Notes: a model not told the origin generated them from the sequence alone. 64,000 nucleotides of DNA from an uncultured Phascolarctobacterium sp. (GCA_900551745.1 URXA01000002.1:1-64000), one strand, 5' to 3'; shown: positions 33,304 to 43,104, numbered from the stretch's first letter. Numbers and translations: made by a program.

Positions 33304-34245
33304 TCAGTCCTCCTTACGCATCTGCATAACAACCCAGCCGCCTTTGGCATCAACAGCTTCAACACACAAACCAACTTTGGCGGCAGCTGCTGATACATCA
33401 TTCTGCCGTTCTTCAATAATACCGCTGGCAAGGAATATTCCTCCAGATTTTAACTTACCGGGAATATCCTGCAGGAGCATAATAATAATATCGGCAATAA
33501 TATTAGCAATGATAATATCAGCCTTACCGTCTGTACCATGCAGCAAATCACCCTGTTTCACACTGATTTTTTCTGTCAGCTCATTGCCGGCAATATTTTC
33601 AATAGCTACACGTACCGCAGTAGAATCAATATCCACCGCTTTTACTGTTCTAGCGCCAAGTTTAGCAGCAGCAATAGCCAGAATTCCGGAGCCAGTACCA
33701 ACATCAAATACTTCCATATCAGGACGCAGAACTTTTTCCAAACGTTCCATACACATACAGGTCGTATGATGTGTTCCTGTACCAAATGCCATCCCTGGAT
33801 CGATCTCAATAATATGTTCACCAGCTTTAGATGTATATTTTTCCCAGGTAGGCTTAATCACCAATGTTCTGCCAATATGCGTAACATGAAAATACTGTTT
33901 CCATTCGTTAGCCCAATCCTGCTCGGAAACAGTACGAAAACGTGTATTACCAAAGCGGCATTTACCAATACGTGTTTCCAGATTTGTTAATTCCTCTTCA
34001 ATCTGTGTAAGACGCGGCCGCAGCTCCTCATCCTCCGGATAATAAGCAGTTACCGTAACCACTTCTGTGTTTTCCTGCTCAGGAATATCGCATAATTCCC
34101 AAGTACCTGAATTACGCAAAGTATTTATCAACACCGGATCCTCGATAACAACACCATTGTTTGCACCTGCAGCACGCATAATTTCGGCAACCAGCTCAGC
34201 TGCCTCATGTGTAGTTTGTATACTTACCTCTATCCATTGTGGCAA
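33304..34245 (-). CDS. prmA: Ribosomal protein L11 methyltransferase
   Basis: 313 residues. N-terminal substrate-recognition domain MPQWIEVSIQTTHEAAE, then a class I SAM fold: EIDPGMAFGTGTHHTTCMCME, VFDVGTGSGILAIAAAKLGA and ADIIIANIIADIIIMLL. It trimethylates L11. I take TTG 34245 as the start: AAGGAG lies 8 nt upstream and the product then matches other PrmA N termini. The longer frame starts at a GTG overlapping that site. PrmA behind dnaJ is usual in Firmicutes, but here a terminator-like hairpin separates them. Confidence 0.96.
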   Translation of the reverse strand: MPQWIEVSIQTTHEAAELVAEIMRAAGANNGVVIEDPVLINTLRNSGTWELCDIPEQENTEVVTVTAYYPEDEELRPRLTQIEEELTNLETRIGKCRFGNTRFRTVSEQDWANEWKQYFHVTHIGRTLVIKPTWEKYTSKAGEHIIEIDPGMAFGTGTHHTTCMCMERLEKVLRPDMEVFDVGTGSGILAIAAAKLGARTVKAVDIDSTAVRVAIENIAGNELTEKISVKQGDLLHGTDGKADIIIANIIADIIIMLLQDIPGKLKSGGIFLASGIIEERQNDVSAAAAKVGLCVEAVDAKGGWVVMQMRKED

Positions 34246-34386
34246 AGCGCTCACTCCTTAAACGACTATCATATATATTAAGCACAAAGCTTATTTTAAA
34301 ATATTTTACCATATGCAAGTATTCTTCTGCCAGTTTTTTAAAACACTCCAATGCCAAGTGCTCACATTATATCATATTTTGGGGCA

Positions 34387-34420
34387 TAAAAAAATAAACT
34401 GCGGTGTTCAAACCGCAGTT
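34387..34420 (-). terminator. Terminator between dnaJ and prmA
   Basis: AACTGCGGT (34397-34405) pairs with ACCGCAGTT (34412-34420); on the minus strand the hairpin is followed by TTATTTTTTT. It should end most dnaK-operon transcripts and let prmA-rsmE-mtaB be expressed separately or by read-through. Confidence 0.85.
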
Positions 34421-34431
34421 CATATAAGACA

Positions 34432-35580
34432 TTATTTAAATAAATCTTTAATCTTATTCAAAAAACCTTTTTCTTCCGGATTAATGTTATCTTTACTGAT
34501 CTCAGCAAATTTACGCAAAGCATCTTTCTGCTTTTCATTCAGCTTCTGCGGCACAACAACTTTGATCCGGACTAACTGGTCGCCGCGTGTACTGTTACGC
34601 AAACTGGGGATGCCTTTGCCCTTCAAACGCAATACCTTTCCTGGCTGAGTTCCTTCCGGAACCTTCATCACAACCTGTCCGTCCAGCGTAGGAACCTTAA
34701 TCTCATCTCCCAAAGTTGCCTGTACAATATTGATCGGCACTTCGCAGTAAACAGTGGTACCATCGCGCTCAAAAAACTTATGCGGTTTAACATACAAATA
34801 GACATACAAATCACCGCTTGGACCGCCTTTAGCCCCTGCTTCACCTTCTCCGGCTACCCGCAGGCGGGAACCGTTGTCAACACCTGCAGGGATCTTGACT
34901 TTAAGTTTTTTATTCTTTTTAACAGTACCCTGTCCGCGACATTCCTTACATGGTTCGCTGATGATCTTGCCTTCACCATGACATTTAGGACATGGCCGTA
35001 CATTGGTCATCTGTCCGAACATAGTGTTTTGAGTAAAACGGATCTCGCCGCTTCCATGACATTCAGGACAAGTTTCAACTTTAGAACCAGGTTCCGCACC
35101 ATTACCATGACAATGCGGACATTGTTCGTCACGATACAAACTAATCTCACGTTCTAAACCAAACGCAGCTTCTTCAAAAGTTATTTCCAGGTCAAAACGT
35201 AAATCAGCACCGCGCTGCGGACCGGCATTAGAACCACGCGAGCCGCGTCCCTGCCCGCCGAAGAACATATCAAAAATATCTTCCACGCCTCCGCCGCCAA
35301 AACCGCCGAAACCTTCAAAGCCCCCAAACCCACCAGCACCGCCGGCACCGCCATTTTCAAAAGCAGCATGGCCAAATTGGTCATATTGGGCACGTTTCTG
35401 CTCATCGCTGAGTACACTGTAAGCCTCAGACGCTTCTTTAAATTTCTCAGCCGCTTCCGGATTATCTTTATTCACATCAGGATGATACTGACGTGCCAGT
35501 TTGCGGTATGCTTTTTTTATTTCATCTGCTGTAGCGGTCTTAGACACGCCTAGCACGTCATAATAATCTTTTTTACTCAA
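34432..35580 (-). CDS. dnaJ: Chaperone protein DnaJ
   Basis: 382 residues, full type I DnaJ. J domain DYYDVLGVSKTATADEIKKAYRKLARQYHPDVN with the HPD motif, a Gly/Phe-rich linker, four CxxCxGxG zinc repeats (CPHCHGNG, CPECHGSG, CPKCHGEG, CKECRGQG) and the C-terminal substrate domain (GDLYVYLYVKPHKFFERDG). Start is a TTG at 35578-35580 with AGGATGG upstream. Co-chaperone of the DnaK encoded immediately before it. Confidence 0.98.
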   Translation of the reverse strand: MSKKDYYDVLGVSKTATADEIKKAYRKLARQYHPDVNKDNPEAAEKFKEASEAYSVLSDEQKRAQYDQFGHAAFENGGAGGAGGFGGFEGFGGFGGGGVEDIFDMFFGGQGRGSRGSNAGPQRGADLRFDLEITFEEAAFGLEREISLYRDEQCPHCHGNGAEPGSKVETCPECHGSGEIRFTQNTMFGQMTNVRPCPKCHGEGKIISEPCKECRGQGTVKKNKKLKVKIPAGVDNGSRLRVAGEGEAGAKGGPSGDLYVYLYVKPHKFFERDGTTVYCEVPINIVQATLGDEIKVPTLDGQVVMKVPEGTQPGKVLRLKGKGIPSLRNSTRGDQLVRIKVVVPQKLNEKQKDALRKFAEISKDNINPEEKGFLNKIKDLFK

Positions 35581-35602
35581 AGTTTACACCATCCTAAGCT
35601 GA

Positions 35603-37435
35603 TTATTTTTTGTCTTCGTCAACCACTTCGGCGTCAACAACAACATCATCAGCTTTTTTTGCGCCCTCGGCTGCTTCAGTTCCTTCAGCACCTTTAGCAG
35701 CTTCAGTTTGTTTGTACAGCTCTGCAGAAAGTTCATAAAGAGGTTTGGTCAAAGCTTCAGTATCTGCTTTGATTTTTTCCATATCTTCGCCTTTCAGAGT
35801 TTCTTTTAAAGTATCAAGAGCTGCCTGGACTTTTCCAATCAGTTCTTCAGAGCCTTTACCTTCCATATCTTTAATGGTCTTTTCGGCTTGATAGCACAGT
35901 GAGTCAGCATTATTACGTACTTCAACGCCTTCTTTACGTTTTTTATCAGCTTCAGCATTAGCCTCTGCTTCTTTTACAAGACGGTCGATTTCGTCTTTTT
36001 CCAAAGTACCTGAAGACGTAATAGTGATTTTTTGTTCTTTACCGGTACCAAGATCCTTAGCGCTTACATTTACGATACCATTAGCATCGATATCGAAAGC
36101 AACTTCAATCTTCGGTACTCCACGAGGAGCGGCCGGGATACCGGAAAGCTCAAAACGTCCCAGAGTCTTATTATCGGCAGCCATTTCACGTTCACCCTGC
36201 AGTACATGGATATCAACCGAAGGCTGATTATCAGCAGCAGTAGAGAAGACCTGCTTACGGGAAGTCGGGATGGTAGTATTACGTTCAATGATCTTTGTGA
36301 ACACACCACCCAAAGTTTCTATACCCAAAGACAACGGAGTTACGTCAAGTAAAAGCACGTCTTTTACTTCACCAGCCAAAACGCCGGCCTGAATGGCAGC
36401 ACCAACGGCAACACATTCGTCGGGGTTTACACCACGGTAAGGCTCTTTACCGATAAATTTTTTCAAAGCTTCCTGTACAGCAGGAATACGGGAAGAACCG
36501 CCTACCAAGATAACTTTATTGATATCAGAAGCAGACAAGCCGGCGTCAGCCATAGCCTTGCGGGTCGGCTCCATTGTGCGTTCAACAAGATCAGCAGTCA
36601 ATTCGTCAAATTTTGCACGAGTCAAATCCATATCCAAATGCTTCGGACCTTCAGCACCGGCAGTAATAAACGGCAGGTTGATATTAGTTGTCAAAACACC
36701 GGATAATTCGATTTTTGCTTTTTCAGCGGCTTCACGCAAACGCTGCATAGCCATACGGTCATTACTCAGATCAATGCCTTCATTTTTCTTAAATTCAGCA
36801 ACCATCCAGTCAACGATTTTCTGGTCAAAATCATCGCCGCCTAAATGAGTATCACCGTTAGTAGCTTTTACTTCGAAAACACCGTCACCTACATCAAGGA
36901 TAGATACGTCGAAAGTACCGCCGCCAAGGTCATAAACCATAACGGTATGGTCGTCGCTTTTATCAATACCATAAGCTAAAGATGCAGCAGTAGGCTCGTT
37001 GATTATACGCAGAACTTCCAAGCCTGCGATACGGCCGGCGTCTTTAGTTGCCTGACGTTGACTGTCAGAGAAATAAGCAGGAACAGTAATAACTGCCTGA
37101 GTTACTTTTTCACCCAAATATTTCTCAGCATCCTCTTTCAATTTTTGCAGAATCATCGCGGAAATTTCTTCCGGAGAATATTTTTTATCATCGATCGCTA
37201 CTTTATAGTCAGTACCCATATGACGTTTAATAGAGCTAATAGTTCTGTCAGTGTTAGATACTGCCTGACGTTTTGCCAGCTGACCAACTAAACGTTCGCC
37301 GTTTTTGGAAAAACCAACTACGGACGGAGTTAAACGGCTGCCTTCCTGATTAGTGATAACGGTAGGTTCGCCGCCTTCCATTACTGCTACTACAGAGTTA
37401 GTAGTACCTAAGTCAATACCAATTACTTTAGACAT
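35603..37435 (-). CDS. dnaK: Chaperone protein DnaK (Hsp70)
   Basis: 610 residues. MSKVIGIDLGTTNSVVAVMEGG, VPAYFSDSQRQATKDAG, VYDLGGGTFDVSIL and ILVGGSSRIPAVQ are the three Hsp70 signatures and the connect motif; LLLDVTPLSLGIETLGG marks the interdomain linker and substrate domain. An acidic Glu/Lys/Ala tail ends in VVDAEVVDEDKK. ATP-driven folding with GrpE and DnaJ from the same operon. Heat-induced through HrcA/CIRCE. GGAGGAATAAATC precedes the ATG. Confidence 0.99.
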   Translation of the reverse strand: MSKVIGIDLGTTNSVVAVMEGGEPTVITNQEGSRLTPSVVGFSKNGERLVGQLAKRQAVSNTDRTISSIKRHMGTDYKVAIDDKKYSPEEISAMILQKLKEDAEKYLGEKVTQAVITVPAYFSDSQRQATKDAGRIAGLEVLRIINEPTAASLAYGIDKSDDHTVMVYDLGGGTFDVSILDVGDGVFEVKATNGDTHLGGDDFDQKIVDWMVAEFKKNEGIDLSNDRMAMQRLREAAEKAKIELSGVLTTNINLPFITAGAEGPKHLDMDLTRAKFDELTADLVERTMEPTRKAMADAGLSASDINKVILVGGSSRIPAVQEALKKFIGKEPYRGVNPDECVAVGAAIQAGVLAGEVKDVLLLDVTPLSLGIETLGGVFTKIIERNTTIPTSRKQVFSTAADNQPSVDIHVLQGEREMAADNKTLGRFELSGIPAAPRGVPKIEVAFDIDANGIVNVSAKDLGTGKEQKITITSSGTLEKDEIDRLVKEAEANAEADKKRKEGVEVRNNADSLCYQAEKTIKDMEGKGSEELIGKVQAALDTLKETLKGEDMEKIKADTEALTKPLYELSAELYKQTEAAKGAEGTEAAEGAKKADDVVVDAEVVDEDKK

Positions 37436-37483
37436 GATTTATTCCTCCTCGGGTTTATATGTTAATTTTAATTTATATGGCAA

Positions 37484-38086
37484 CTATTCGTTGCTGATAA
37501 CTTTAACTTTGCTGTGCCGGATAACTTTATCACGTAATTTATAGCCCTTTTCCAGAACCATCTCTACAGTATCGTCATCCATATCGGGATTTTGCCCTCT
37601 CATCACAGCCTCATGCATCTCAGGATCGAATTTTTCGCCCTGTGCTTTTATTTCTTCCACACCCAAATCTTTAAAAGTCTGCTCGAACTGACGTCTAATC
37701 ATTTCAATACCGGAATAAATTCCGGCAGCAGCATCAGATTTTTTTGCGGCGTCTTCAGCACGTTCAAAATTATCCAACACCTTTAAAAATTTTCCGACAA
37801 CATCAGCGGTAACGAAAGTTGCCAGCTGTTCACGTTCGGATGTATTGCGGCGGCGGAAATTATCGAAATCTGCCTGCAGCCTTAAAATACGGTTCTGCAG
37901 TTCTTCGATTTTAGCATCCTTTTCATCCTGTTCAGGAGTTTTTTCTTCAGCAGCTCCCTCACTCTTTTTTTCGGCAGTCTCATCGACTCCACTAGCAGCA
38001 TCAGCTGTATTCATTTGAGTTTCCTGCTGAGGTGTTTCTTCGGCAGTTGTTTGCTTTGAGTTTTCTTTCAAATCTTCTGTTTGCAA
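37484..38086 (-). CDS. grpE: Nucleotide exchange factor GrpE
   Basis: 200 residues. A low-complexity Glu/Thr/Gln/Lys N-terminal tail (about residues 1-60), a long coiled coil (KIEELQNRILRLQADFDNFRRRNTSERE), and the C-terminal beta domain with GVEEIKAQGEKFDPEMHEAVM and VLEKGYKLRDKVIRHSKVKV. Exchanges ADP on DnaK. Start is a TTG at 38084-38086 with AAGGAGG 7 nt upstream. Confidence 0.98.
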   Translation of the reverse strand: MQTEDLKENSKQTTAEETPQQETQMNTADAASGVDETAEKKSEGAAEEKTPEQDEKDAKIEELQNRILRLQADFDNFRRRNTSEREQLATFVTADVVGKFLKVLDNFERAEDAAKKSDAAAGIYSGIEMIRRQFEQTFKDLGVEEIKAQGEKFDPEMHEAVMRGQNPDMDDDTVEMVLEKGYKLRDKVIRHSKVKVISNE

Positions 38087-38109
38087 AACACTTCCTCCTT
38101 ATAGTCTTT

Positions 38110-39129
38110 TTACTTATCTAAAATTGTCTTCAGATATTTATGCAGGTAATCCATTACAGAAATGACCTTACCGTATTCCATACGGGTAGGGCCTAAAACT
38201 GCCATCGTACCTACGATCTGACCGTTCAGACGATAAGTAGCCTGAACCATACTGCAATCCTGAATGCCGGTAAATTTATTTTCAGAACCTATCGTTACCT
38301 TAAGTCCTGAATCTTCACCACCCTGCAGAAGATCCTTGAGGACCTTTTCTTCTTCTAATATACCAAGCAGGTTTCTGACTCTTTCCACATCACGGAATTC
38401 CGGTTGATTAAGCAATTGCTTTGTTCCGCCTAAAAACACCTTTTGTTCCTGCCTGCGTCCTGTCATTTTACGTACAGCCTGCAGCAACGATGAAAAAATG
38501 AGCTTATCCTCGACCACATCTGTATGGACATTCTGTAAAATCTCCACAGAAATATCGCTAAGATTGTGATCTTCCAGCAATTTGCTCATTTTACCAGCCA
38601 GATAATCCATCTCTTCAGAAGACATACCTAAAGGAATATCAACAACATTCGTATCTATACTGCCGTCATCGGCAACGATACATAAAATAGCATGCTGACT
38701 GTCAAGCGGCAAAAATTTTAAATAACAGAAATTTGCAATCGTCTGCTGGTTAGTCAAAACCATGGAAACATTCTGTGTCATACGTGACAAGATCTTGGCT
38801 GTCGACTGGAAAATATCATCAATGTTGCGACGACGTTCATTATACCAGCCATCTATTAATGCCATATCATTATCTGTCAATGTCCCCGGTTCAATCAGGG
38901 CATCTACATAAAAACGATAAGCCTGAGCAGATGGAATACGTCCCGCTGAAGTATGCGGCTGTTCCAAATAACCCAGAAGTTCAAGGTCTGACATTTCATT
39001 ACGGATCGTTGCCGGGCTGAGCCCTAAGTCATACTTGCGGGCAATAGTACGGGAACCAACCGGCTCGGCCGATGAAATGTAGTCTTCTATGATAATTTGC
39101 AGGATCTTTTTCTTTCTTTCGTTTAACAC
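38110..39129 (-). CDS. hrcA: Heat-inducible transcription repressor HrcA
   Basis: 339 residues. Winged-helix N terminus LNERKKKILQIIIEDYISSAEPVGSRTIARKY, LSPATIRNEMSDLELLGYLEQPHTSAGRIPS, then the GAF-like dimerization domain. HrcA binds CIRCE and is kept active by GroEL. Start GTG 39129 has GGAGG 7 nt upstream. The longest frame would begin inside the CIRCE operator and is wrong. First gene of the dnaK operon. Confidence 0.98.
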   Translation of the reverse strand: MLNERKKKILQIIIEDYISSAEPVGSRTIARKYDLGLSPATIRNEMSDLELLGYLEQPHTSAGRIPSAQAYRFYVDALIEPGTLTDNDMALIDGWYNERRRNIDDIFQSTAKILSRMTQNVSMVLTNQQTIANFCYLKFLPLDSQHAILCIVADDGSIDTNVVDIPLGMSSEEMDYLAGKMSKLLEDHNLSDISVEILQNVHTDVVEDKLIFSSLLQAVRKMTGRRQEQKVFLGGTKQLLNQPEFRDVERVRNLLGILEEEKVLKDLLQGGEDSGLKVTIGSENKFTGIQDCSMVQATYRLNGQIVGTMAVLGPTRMEYGKVISVMDYLHKYLKTILDK

Positions 39130-39151
39130 GATCCCACCTCCAACTCGATTG

Positions 39152-39178
39152 TTAGCACTCATCTCGTTAGAGTGCTAA
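39152..39178 (-). promoter_or_regulatory. CIRCE operator for HrcA
   Basis: TTAGCACTC, nine bases, GAGTGCTAA: an exact match to the CIRCE consensus. It lies just downstream of the predicted -10 and about 22 nt before the hrcA GTG, so bound HrcA would block the whole hrcA-grpE-dnaK-dnaJ operon. Confidence 0.98.
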
Positions 39179-39190
39179 CATCTTGGTATT

Positions 39191-39219
39191 AGAATAGCAC
39201 TGACCTTAACAGTTGTCAA
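39191..39219 (-). promoter_or_regulatory. Promoter of the hrcA operon
   Basis: Minus strand TTGACA (39214-39219), 17 nt, TATTCT (39191-39196), with CIRCE starting 12 nt past the -10. The -35 lies 11 nt past the hemW stop (39230). Confidence 0.8.
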
Positions 39220-39229
39220 CCAATTTTTC

Positions 39230-40384
39230 TTACTTCACAAAGATTTCAAAAATTTCATTACTGAAGCGCATCCCTTGCTCCGTCAGCCTCATCCGTCTAT
39301 GCTCAATATCACAGAATACTAAATTTCCTCTAATAAATTTTTCTAACTCAACCCCAAATTCTGACATTACATAACAGCCAAAACGTTGTTCAGCTTCTAT
39401 TAAATCTATCCCTGCCGACGTCCGCAAACCCATAAATAAATATTCCGCCAGCTGCGTTTCTTTTGTCAGATCTTCAAAGTCTCCAAAACTTTTGCCACTT
39501 TGAATACTTTCAATATAATCAGTTACAGAAGCTTTTGCTGTAAAACGCCGACTGCCATTAAAGCTGCAGGCGGAACTGCCAAAAGACAAATACGGCAGAT
39601 AATGCCAGTATACAAGGTTATGCCTTGACTCCTGACCTGACACTGCATAATTTGAAATCTCGTATCTATGCAGTCCCTGTGCTTCCAGATACTCCTGTAC
39701 CAATTCATACATCGCCAGCTGACAATCTTCGTCCGGCAACTCAAGTTTTCCCTTATCCAGCAGCCCTGCCAAAGGCGTATTCTCCTCAACCGTCAAACCA
39801 TATACCGACAAATGCTGCAGCCCTGCTGCTTTTAAATTCTGCAGACTGGTCTTTAGCGTTTGCAGAGACTGCTCCGGCAAACCATAAATAAGGTCAGCAC
39901 TGACTCGTGTAAAACCAGCCTTATCTGCCATTTTAATAGCATTTAAAGCTTCGCTGGCCGTATGTATCCTGCCCACAGCCCGGAGTTCAGCATTGTTAAG
40001 ACTCTGAACACCAAAGCTTATACGGTCAAATCCCAAAGCTTTAAAAAAACGCAGCTTATTCAAATCTGCAGTACCGGGATTAACTTCGATCGTTGCCTCT
40101 GCCGACTGCAGCCAGCATCCATTTTTTTGCAAAGCTTCCACCAGCTTAGCTAGAAACTTTTCAGGAAGCAGCGAAGGAGTCCCCCCGCCAAAATACAGCG
40201 TAGCCTGCTCTGCAATAGGCATTCCATTGCTGCGCATTGTTATTTCACTGCATACAGCATCAACATACTTTTCCATGGTTTCTGTATCATATCCTGAATA
40301 TGAAGCAAAGTCACAATATAAACATTTTTGCAAGCAAAAAGGGGTATGTATATATACCCCTTGGATTTGTTCCCATTTTTGCAT
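39230..40384 (-). CDS. hemW: Radical-SAM heme chaperone HemW
   Basis: 384 residues. N-terminal GVYIHTPFCLQKCLYCDFASY holds the CxxxCxxC cluster with the HemW-type Tyr before His. Then TLYFGGGTPSLLP, EVNPGT, RISFGVQSLNN and ADLIYGLPEQSLQTL. HemW was long called a coproporphyrinogen oxidase but is a heme-binding chaperone that loads heme into enzymes. The ATG follows the lepA stop by one base, a common lepA-hemW-hrcA order. Confidence 0.93.
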   Translation of the reverse strand: MQKWEQIQGVYIHTPFCLQKCLYCDFASYSGYDTETMEKYVDAVCSEITMRSNGMPIAEQATLYFGGGTPSLLPEKFLAKLVEALQKNGCWLQSAEATIEVNPGTADLNKLRFFKALGFDRISFGVQSLNNAELRAVGRIHTASEALNAIKMADKAGFTRVSADLIYGLPEQSLQTLKTSLQNLKAAGLQHLSVYGLTVEENTPLAGLLDKGKLELPDEDCQLAMYELVQEYLEAQGLHRYEISNYAVSGQESRHNLVYWHYLPYLSFGSSACSFNGSRRFTAKASVTDYIESIQSGKSFGDFEDLTKETQLAEYLFMGLRTSAGIDLIEAEQRFGCYVMSEFGVELEKFIRGNLVFCDIEHRRMRLTEQGMRFSNEIFEIFVK

Positions 40385-40385
40385 T

Positions 40386-42182
40386 TTAATCCATCTTCAA
40401 AATCGCCATAAAAGCTTCTTGCGGCAGCTCCACACTGCCAACCTGCTTCATGCGTTTCTTACCTTCTTTTTGTTTTTCCAACAATTTGCGCTTACGGCTG
40501 ATATCGCCGCCATAACACTTAGCCAATACGTCTTTGCGCATCGCTCTTACATTTTCACGAGCAATAACTTTATTGCCTATAGCCGCCTGTACAGGTATCT
40601 CAAACATTTGCCGCGGAATAAGACTACGCAGTTTTTCCACCAGCTGACGTCCCCTGGAAACAGCTTTTTCACGGTGCACTATCGCTGACAGGGCATCTAC
40701 CGGTTCTCCATTCAGTAAAATATCTACTTTTACCAAACTGGACGTACGATAACCGGCCAGCTCATAGTCCAGAGAAGCATAACCGCGGGTCACCGACTTC
40801 AAACGGTCGAAATAATCATAAATTATCTCACTAAGCGGAAGTGCATAGTGGATCATGACACGCGTTTCATCTAAATAGGTCATGTTATCATACTCACCGC
40901 GTTTTTCCTGAGAAAGTTCCATTACTGCGCCAACATAGTCTTTAGGTACAATAATTGTAGCGTTAACATAAGGTTCTTCAACATGGTCGATTACAGTCGG
41001 ATCAGGGAAATTAGACGGATTATCAACCAGCTCCACATCGCCATTGGTGCGAAATACCTGGTAAATAACGTTTGGCGCCGTTGTGATCAGCGTTAGATTA
41101 TATTCACGCTCCAAACGTTCCTTGATAACATCCATATGCAGCAGACCTAAAAAGCCGCAGCGAAAACCGAAGCCGAGCGCTACTGATGTTTCAGGTTCAA
41201 AAACCAGTGAAGCATCGTTGAGCTGCAATTTTTCAAGCGCATCACGTAAATTATCATAATCTGAATTCTCCACCGGATATAGACCACAGAAAACCATCGG
41301 CGTAGCTTTACGATAACCAGGCAATGCCTCGGTGGCCGGATTATTGGCATCAGTGACGGTATCACCGACACGTGCATCTTTAACATTCTTGATTGCCGCA
41401 GCAAAAAAACCAACCTGTCCAACTTCCAATGAATCTACATTGACCAGATTAGGTTTAAAGACACCAACCTCTGTTACTTCAAATTCAGCATTGGTAGCCA
41501 TCATTCTAATTTTCATACCAGGTTTTATACGGCCGTCAATAACGCGCACATACAAGACGACACCCTTATATGCATCAAATTTAGAATCGAATACCAACGC
41601 TTTTAAAGGGCTGCCGCTGGCTCCGGAAGGTGCCGGTACCTTTGCAACAATGGCCTCGAGTACATCTTCAATACCAAGACCAGTCTTAGCACTGGTCAAA
41701 ACAGCCTCCGACGCATCGATCCCAATAACCTCTTCTATCTCATGCTTGACTCGTTCAGGATCAGCACTGGGAAGATCGACCTTATTAATAACCGGAATAA
41801 TTTCCAGATCATTGTCTAAAGCCAAATAGACATTAGCCAAAGTCTGCGCTTCAATCCCCTGCGTAGCATCAATAACGAGTAACGCACCTTCGCATGCAGC
41901 TAAAGCCCTCGATACCTCATAGGTGAAATCAACATGTCCTGGAGTATCAATGAAATTGAGCATATACTCTTCGCCATTTTTAGCCTGATAGCTGCTGCGC
42001 ACGGCCTGCGCTTTGATTGTAATACCGCGTTCACGCTCAAGATCCATTGAATCAAGGATCTGCGCCTCCATCTCACGTTTAGTCAAAGTACCGGTATATT
42101 CTATCAATCTATCCGCCAAAGTAGATTTACCGTGATCGATATGGGCAATTATAGAAAAATTACGGATCTTATTCTGGTCCAT
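40386..42182 (-). CDS. lepA: Elongation factor 4 (LepA)
   Basis: 598 residues. GTPase motifs: IAHIDHGKSTLADRLIE (P-loop), RGITIKAQAV (switch I), DTPGHVDF and NKVDLP. The LepA-specific C-terminal domain is present (KVDILLNGEPVDALS, RQMFEIPVQAAIGNKVIARENV, AKCYGGDISRKRKLLEKQKEGKKRMK). It back-translocates or remodels stalled ribosomes. Two adjacent ATGs follow AAGGAG; the second (42182) has the better 6-nt spacing. The frame extends 18 codons upstream without support. Confidence 0.98.
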   Translation of the reverse strand: MDQNKIRNFSIIAHIDHGKSTLADRLIEYTGTLTKREMEAQILDSMDLERERGITIKAQAVRSSYQAKNGEEYMLNFIDTPGHVDFTYEVSRALAACEGALLVIDATQGIEAQTLANVYLALDNDLEIIPVINKVDLPSADPERVKHEIEEVIGIDASEAVLTSAKTGLGIEDVLEAIVAKVPAPSGASGSPLKALVFDSKFDAYKGVVLYVRVIDGRIKPGMKIRMMATNAEFEVTEVGVFKPNLVNVDSLEVGQVGFFAAAIKNVKDARVGDTVTDANNPATEALPGYRKATPMVFCGLYPVENSDYDNLRDALEKLQLNDASLVFEPETSVALGFGFRCGFLGLLHMDVIKERLEREYNLTLITTAPNVIYQVFRTNGDVELVDNPSNFPDPTVIDHVEEPYVNATIIVPKDYVGAVMELSQEKRGEYDNMTYLDETRVMIHYALPLSEIIYDYFDRLKSVTRGYASLDYELAGYRTSSLVKVDILLNGEPVDALSAIVHREKAVSRGRQLVEKLRSLIPRQMFEIPVQAAIGNKVIARENVRAMRKDVLAKCYGGDISRKRKLLEKQKEGKKRMKQVGSVELPQEAFMAILKMD

Positions 42183-42244
42183 CATATTCTCCTTTATATA
42201 TAGTCTTGCTAAAGCGGAACACCGCCGTAAATTCACTGCAAAAT

Positions 42245-42274
42245 ATTATATCATTTTTGCCTATAGTTAAGCAA
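42245..42274 (-). promoter_or_regulatory. Predicted promoter of lepA-hemW
   Basis: Minus strand TTGCTT (42269-42274), 18-nt spacer, TATAAT (42245-42250), about 60 nt upstream of the lepA ATG. Confidence 0.55.
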
Positions 42275-42466
42275 ATATTAACTCTCATTAGTCAAGCGTT
42301 TATAAGCAAAGACTAATACAATAAAAAACATTTATGTTAAAGATTATGAAAGTATATATAACTCTATTTTAAGTCACTTCACAAATAATTTACAGCAAAT
42401 CAAAGCATTAACCTGTTACAATATAAGTAATAATAGAAGAATTATTACAAGAAAGGAAGTTATATT

Positions 42467-43006
42467 ATGGATACTTTAACCGCTATTGCAACTCGCCGCT
42501 CTACCCGAGTCTATAAACCAGAACAAATAAGCGATTCCCAGCTGCAAACAGTCTTGGCCGCAGGTTGGGCCTCACCTGTTGGTCATGGAGCATATGGAGA
42601 ATTATATATTTCTGTTGTGCAAAATCCTAAAATCCTCGAAAATTTTGCAGAATACTGCGGTCAAGCTTTCGGTAATCCCAAATACAATCCGTTTTACGGA
42701 GCACCGACTTTAATCGTTATTTCCGCAAAGCCTAAAGATGACGGACAGATGGTTTATATAGCAGATGTTGGCTGTATTCTTGAAAATATGCAATTAGCCG
42801 CTACTGATATTGGTCTTGGCTCAGTTTATCTTTGGGCTCTTTTAAATCGTATCCCGCAAAGCCCTCAATTTGTCGCCAGTCTTGAACTGCCTGAAGGCTT
42901 CAAACCAGTTTCTGCTTTAGCCTTGGGGTATCCGGCAAAACCGCTTGAAAAACGTTCTTTTGCCGACATTAAGCCCGAGCGTATCGCCACCAAAATTATT
43001 AAATAA
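42467..43006 (+). CDS. Nitroreductase family protein
   Basis: 179 residues, FMN-dependent nitroreductase fold. It opens LTAIATRRSTRVYKPEQISDSQLQTVL, the FMN-phosphate-binding Arg-Ser-x-Arg segment; DVGCILENMQLAATDIGLGSVYL lies mid-protein and ALALGYPAK near the end. These enzymes reduce nitro compounds, quinones or flavins with NAD(P)H; the physiological substrate is unknown. Monocistronic. GAAAGGAAG lies before the ATG. Confidence 0.88.
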   Translation: MDTLTAIATRRSTRVYKPEQISDSQLQTVLAAGWASPVGHGAYGELYISVVQNPKILENFAEYCGQAFGNPKYNPFYGAPTLIVISAKPKDDGQMVYIADVGCILENMQLAATDIGLGSVYLWALLNRIPQSPQFVASLELPEGFKPVSALALGYPAKPLEKRSFADIKPERIATKIIK

Positions 43007-43037
43007 ATTATTTTATAGAATAATTTGCAGAAATCCC

Positions 43038-43066
43038 TTGCAGAATTAACTCCTTCGTGGTAGAAT
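43038..43066 (+). promoter_or_regulatory. Predicted promoter of rpsT
   Basis: TTGCAG (43038-43043), 17 nt, TAGAAT (43061-43066) with an extended -10 TGG, about 40 nt before the TTG start. Confidence 0.7.
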
Positions 43067-43104
43067 ACTTTAGTAAACGTATTTAATTGTAGGAGGTGAA
43101 TTCG

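Noticed and set aside
32972..33769. A 265-codon plus-strand open frame antisense to rsmE and prmA
   Set aside because: Its translation is low-complexity, His/Ser/Ile-rich and has no recognisable motif; both strands cannot be coding and rsmE/prmA are certain.
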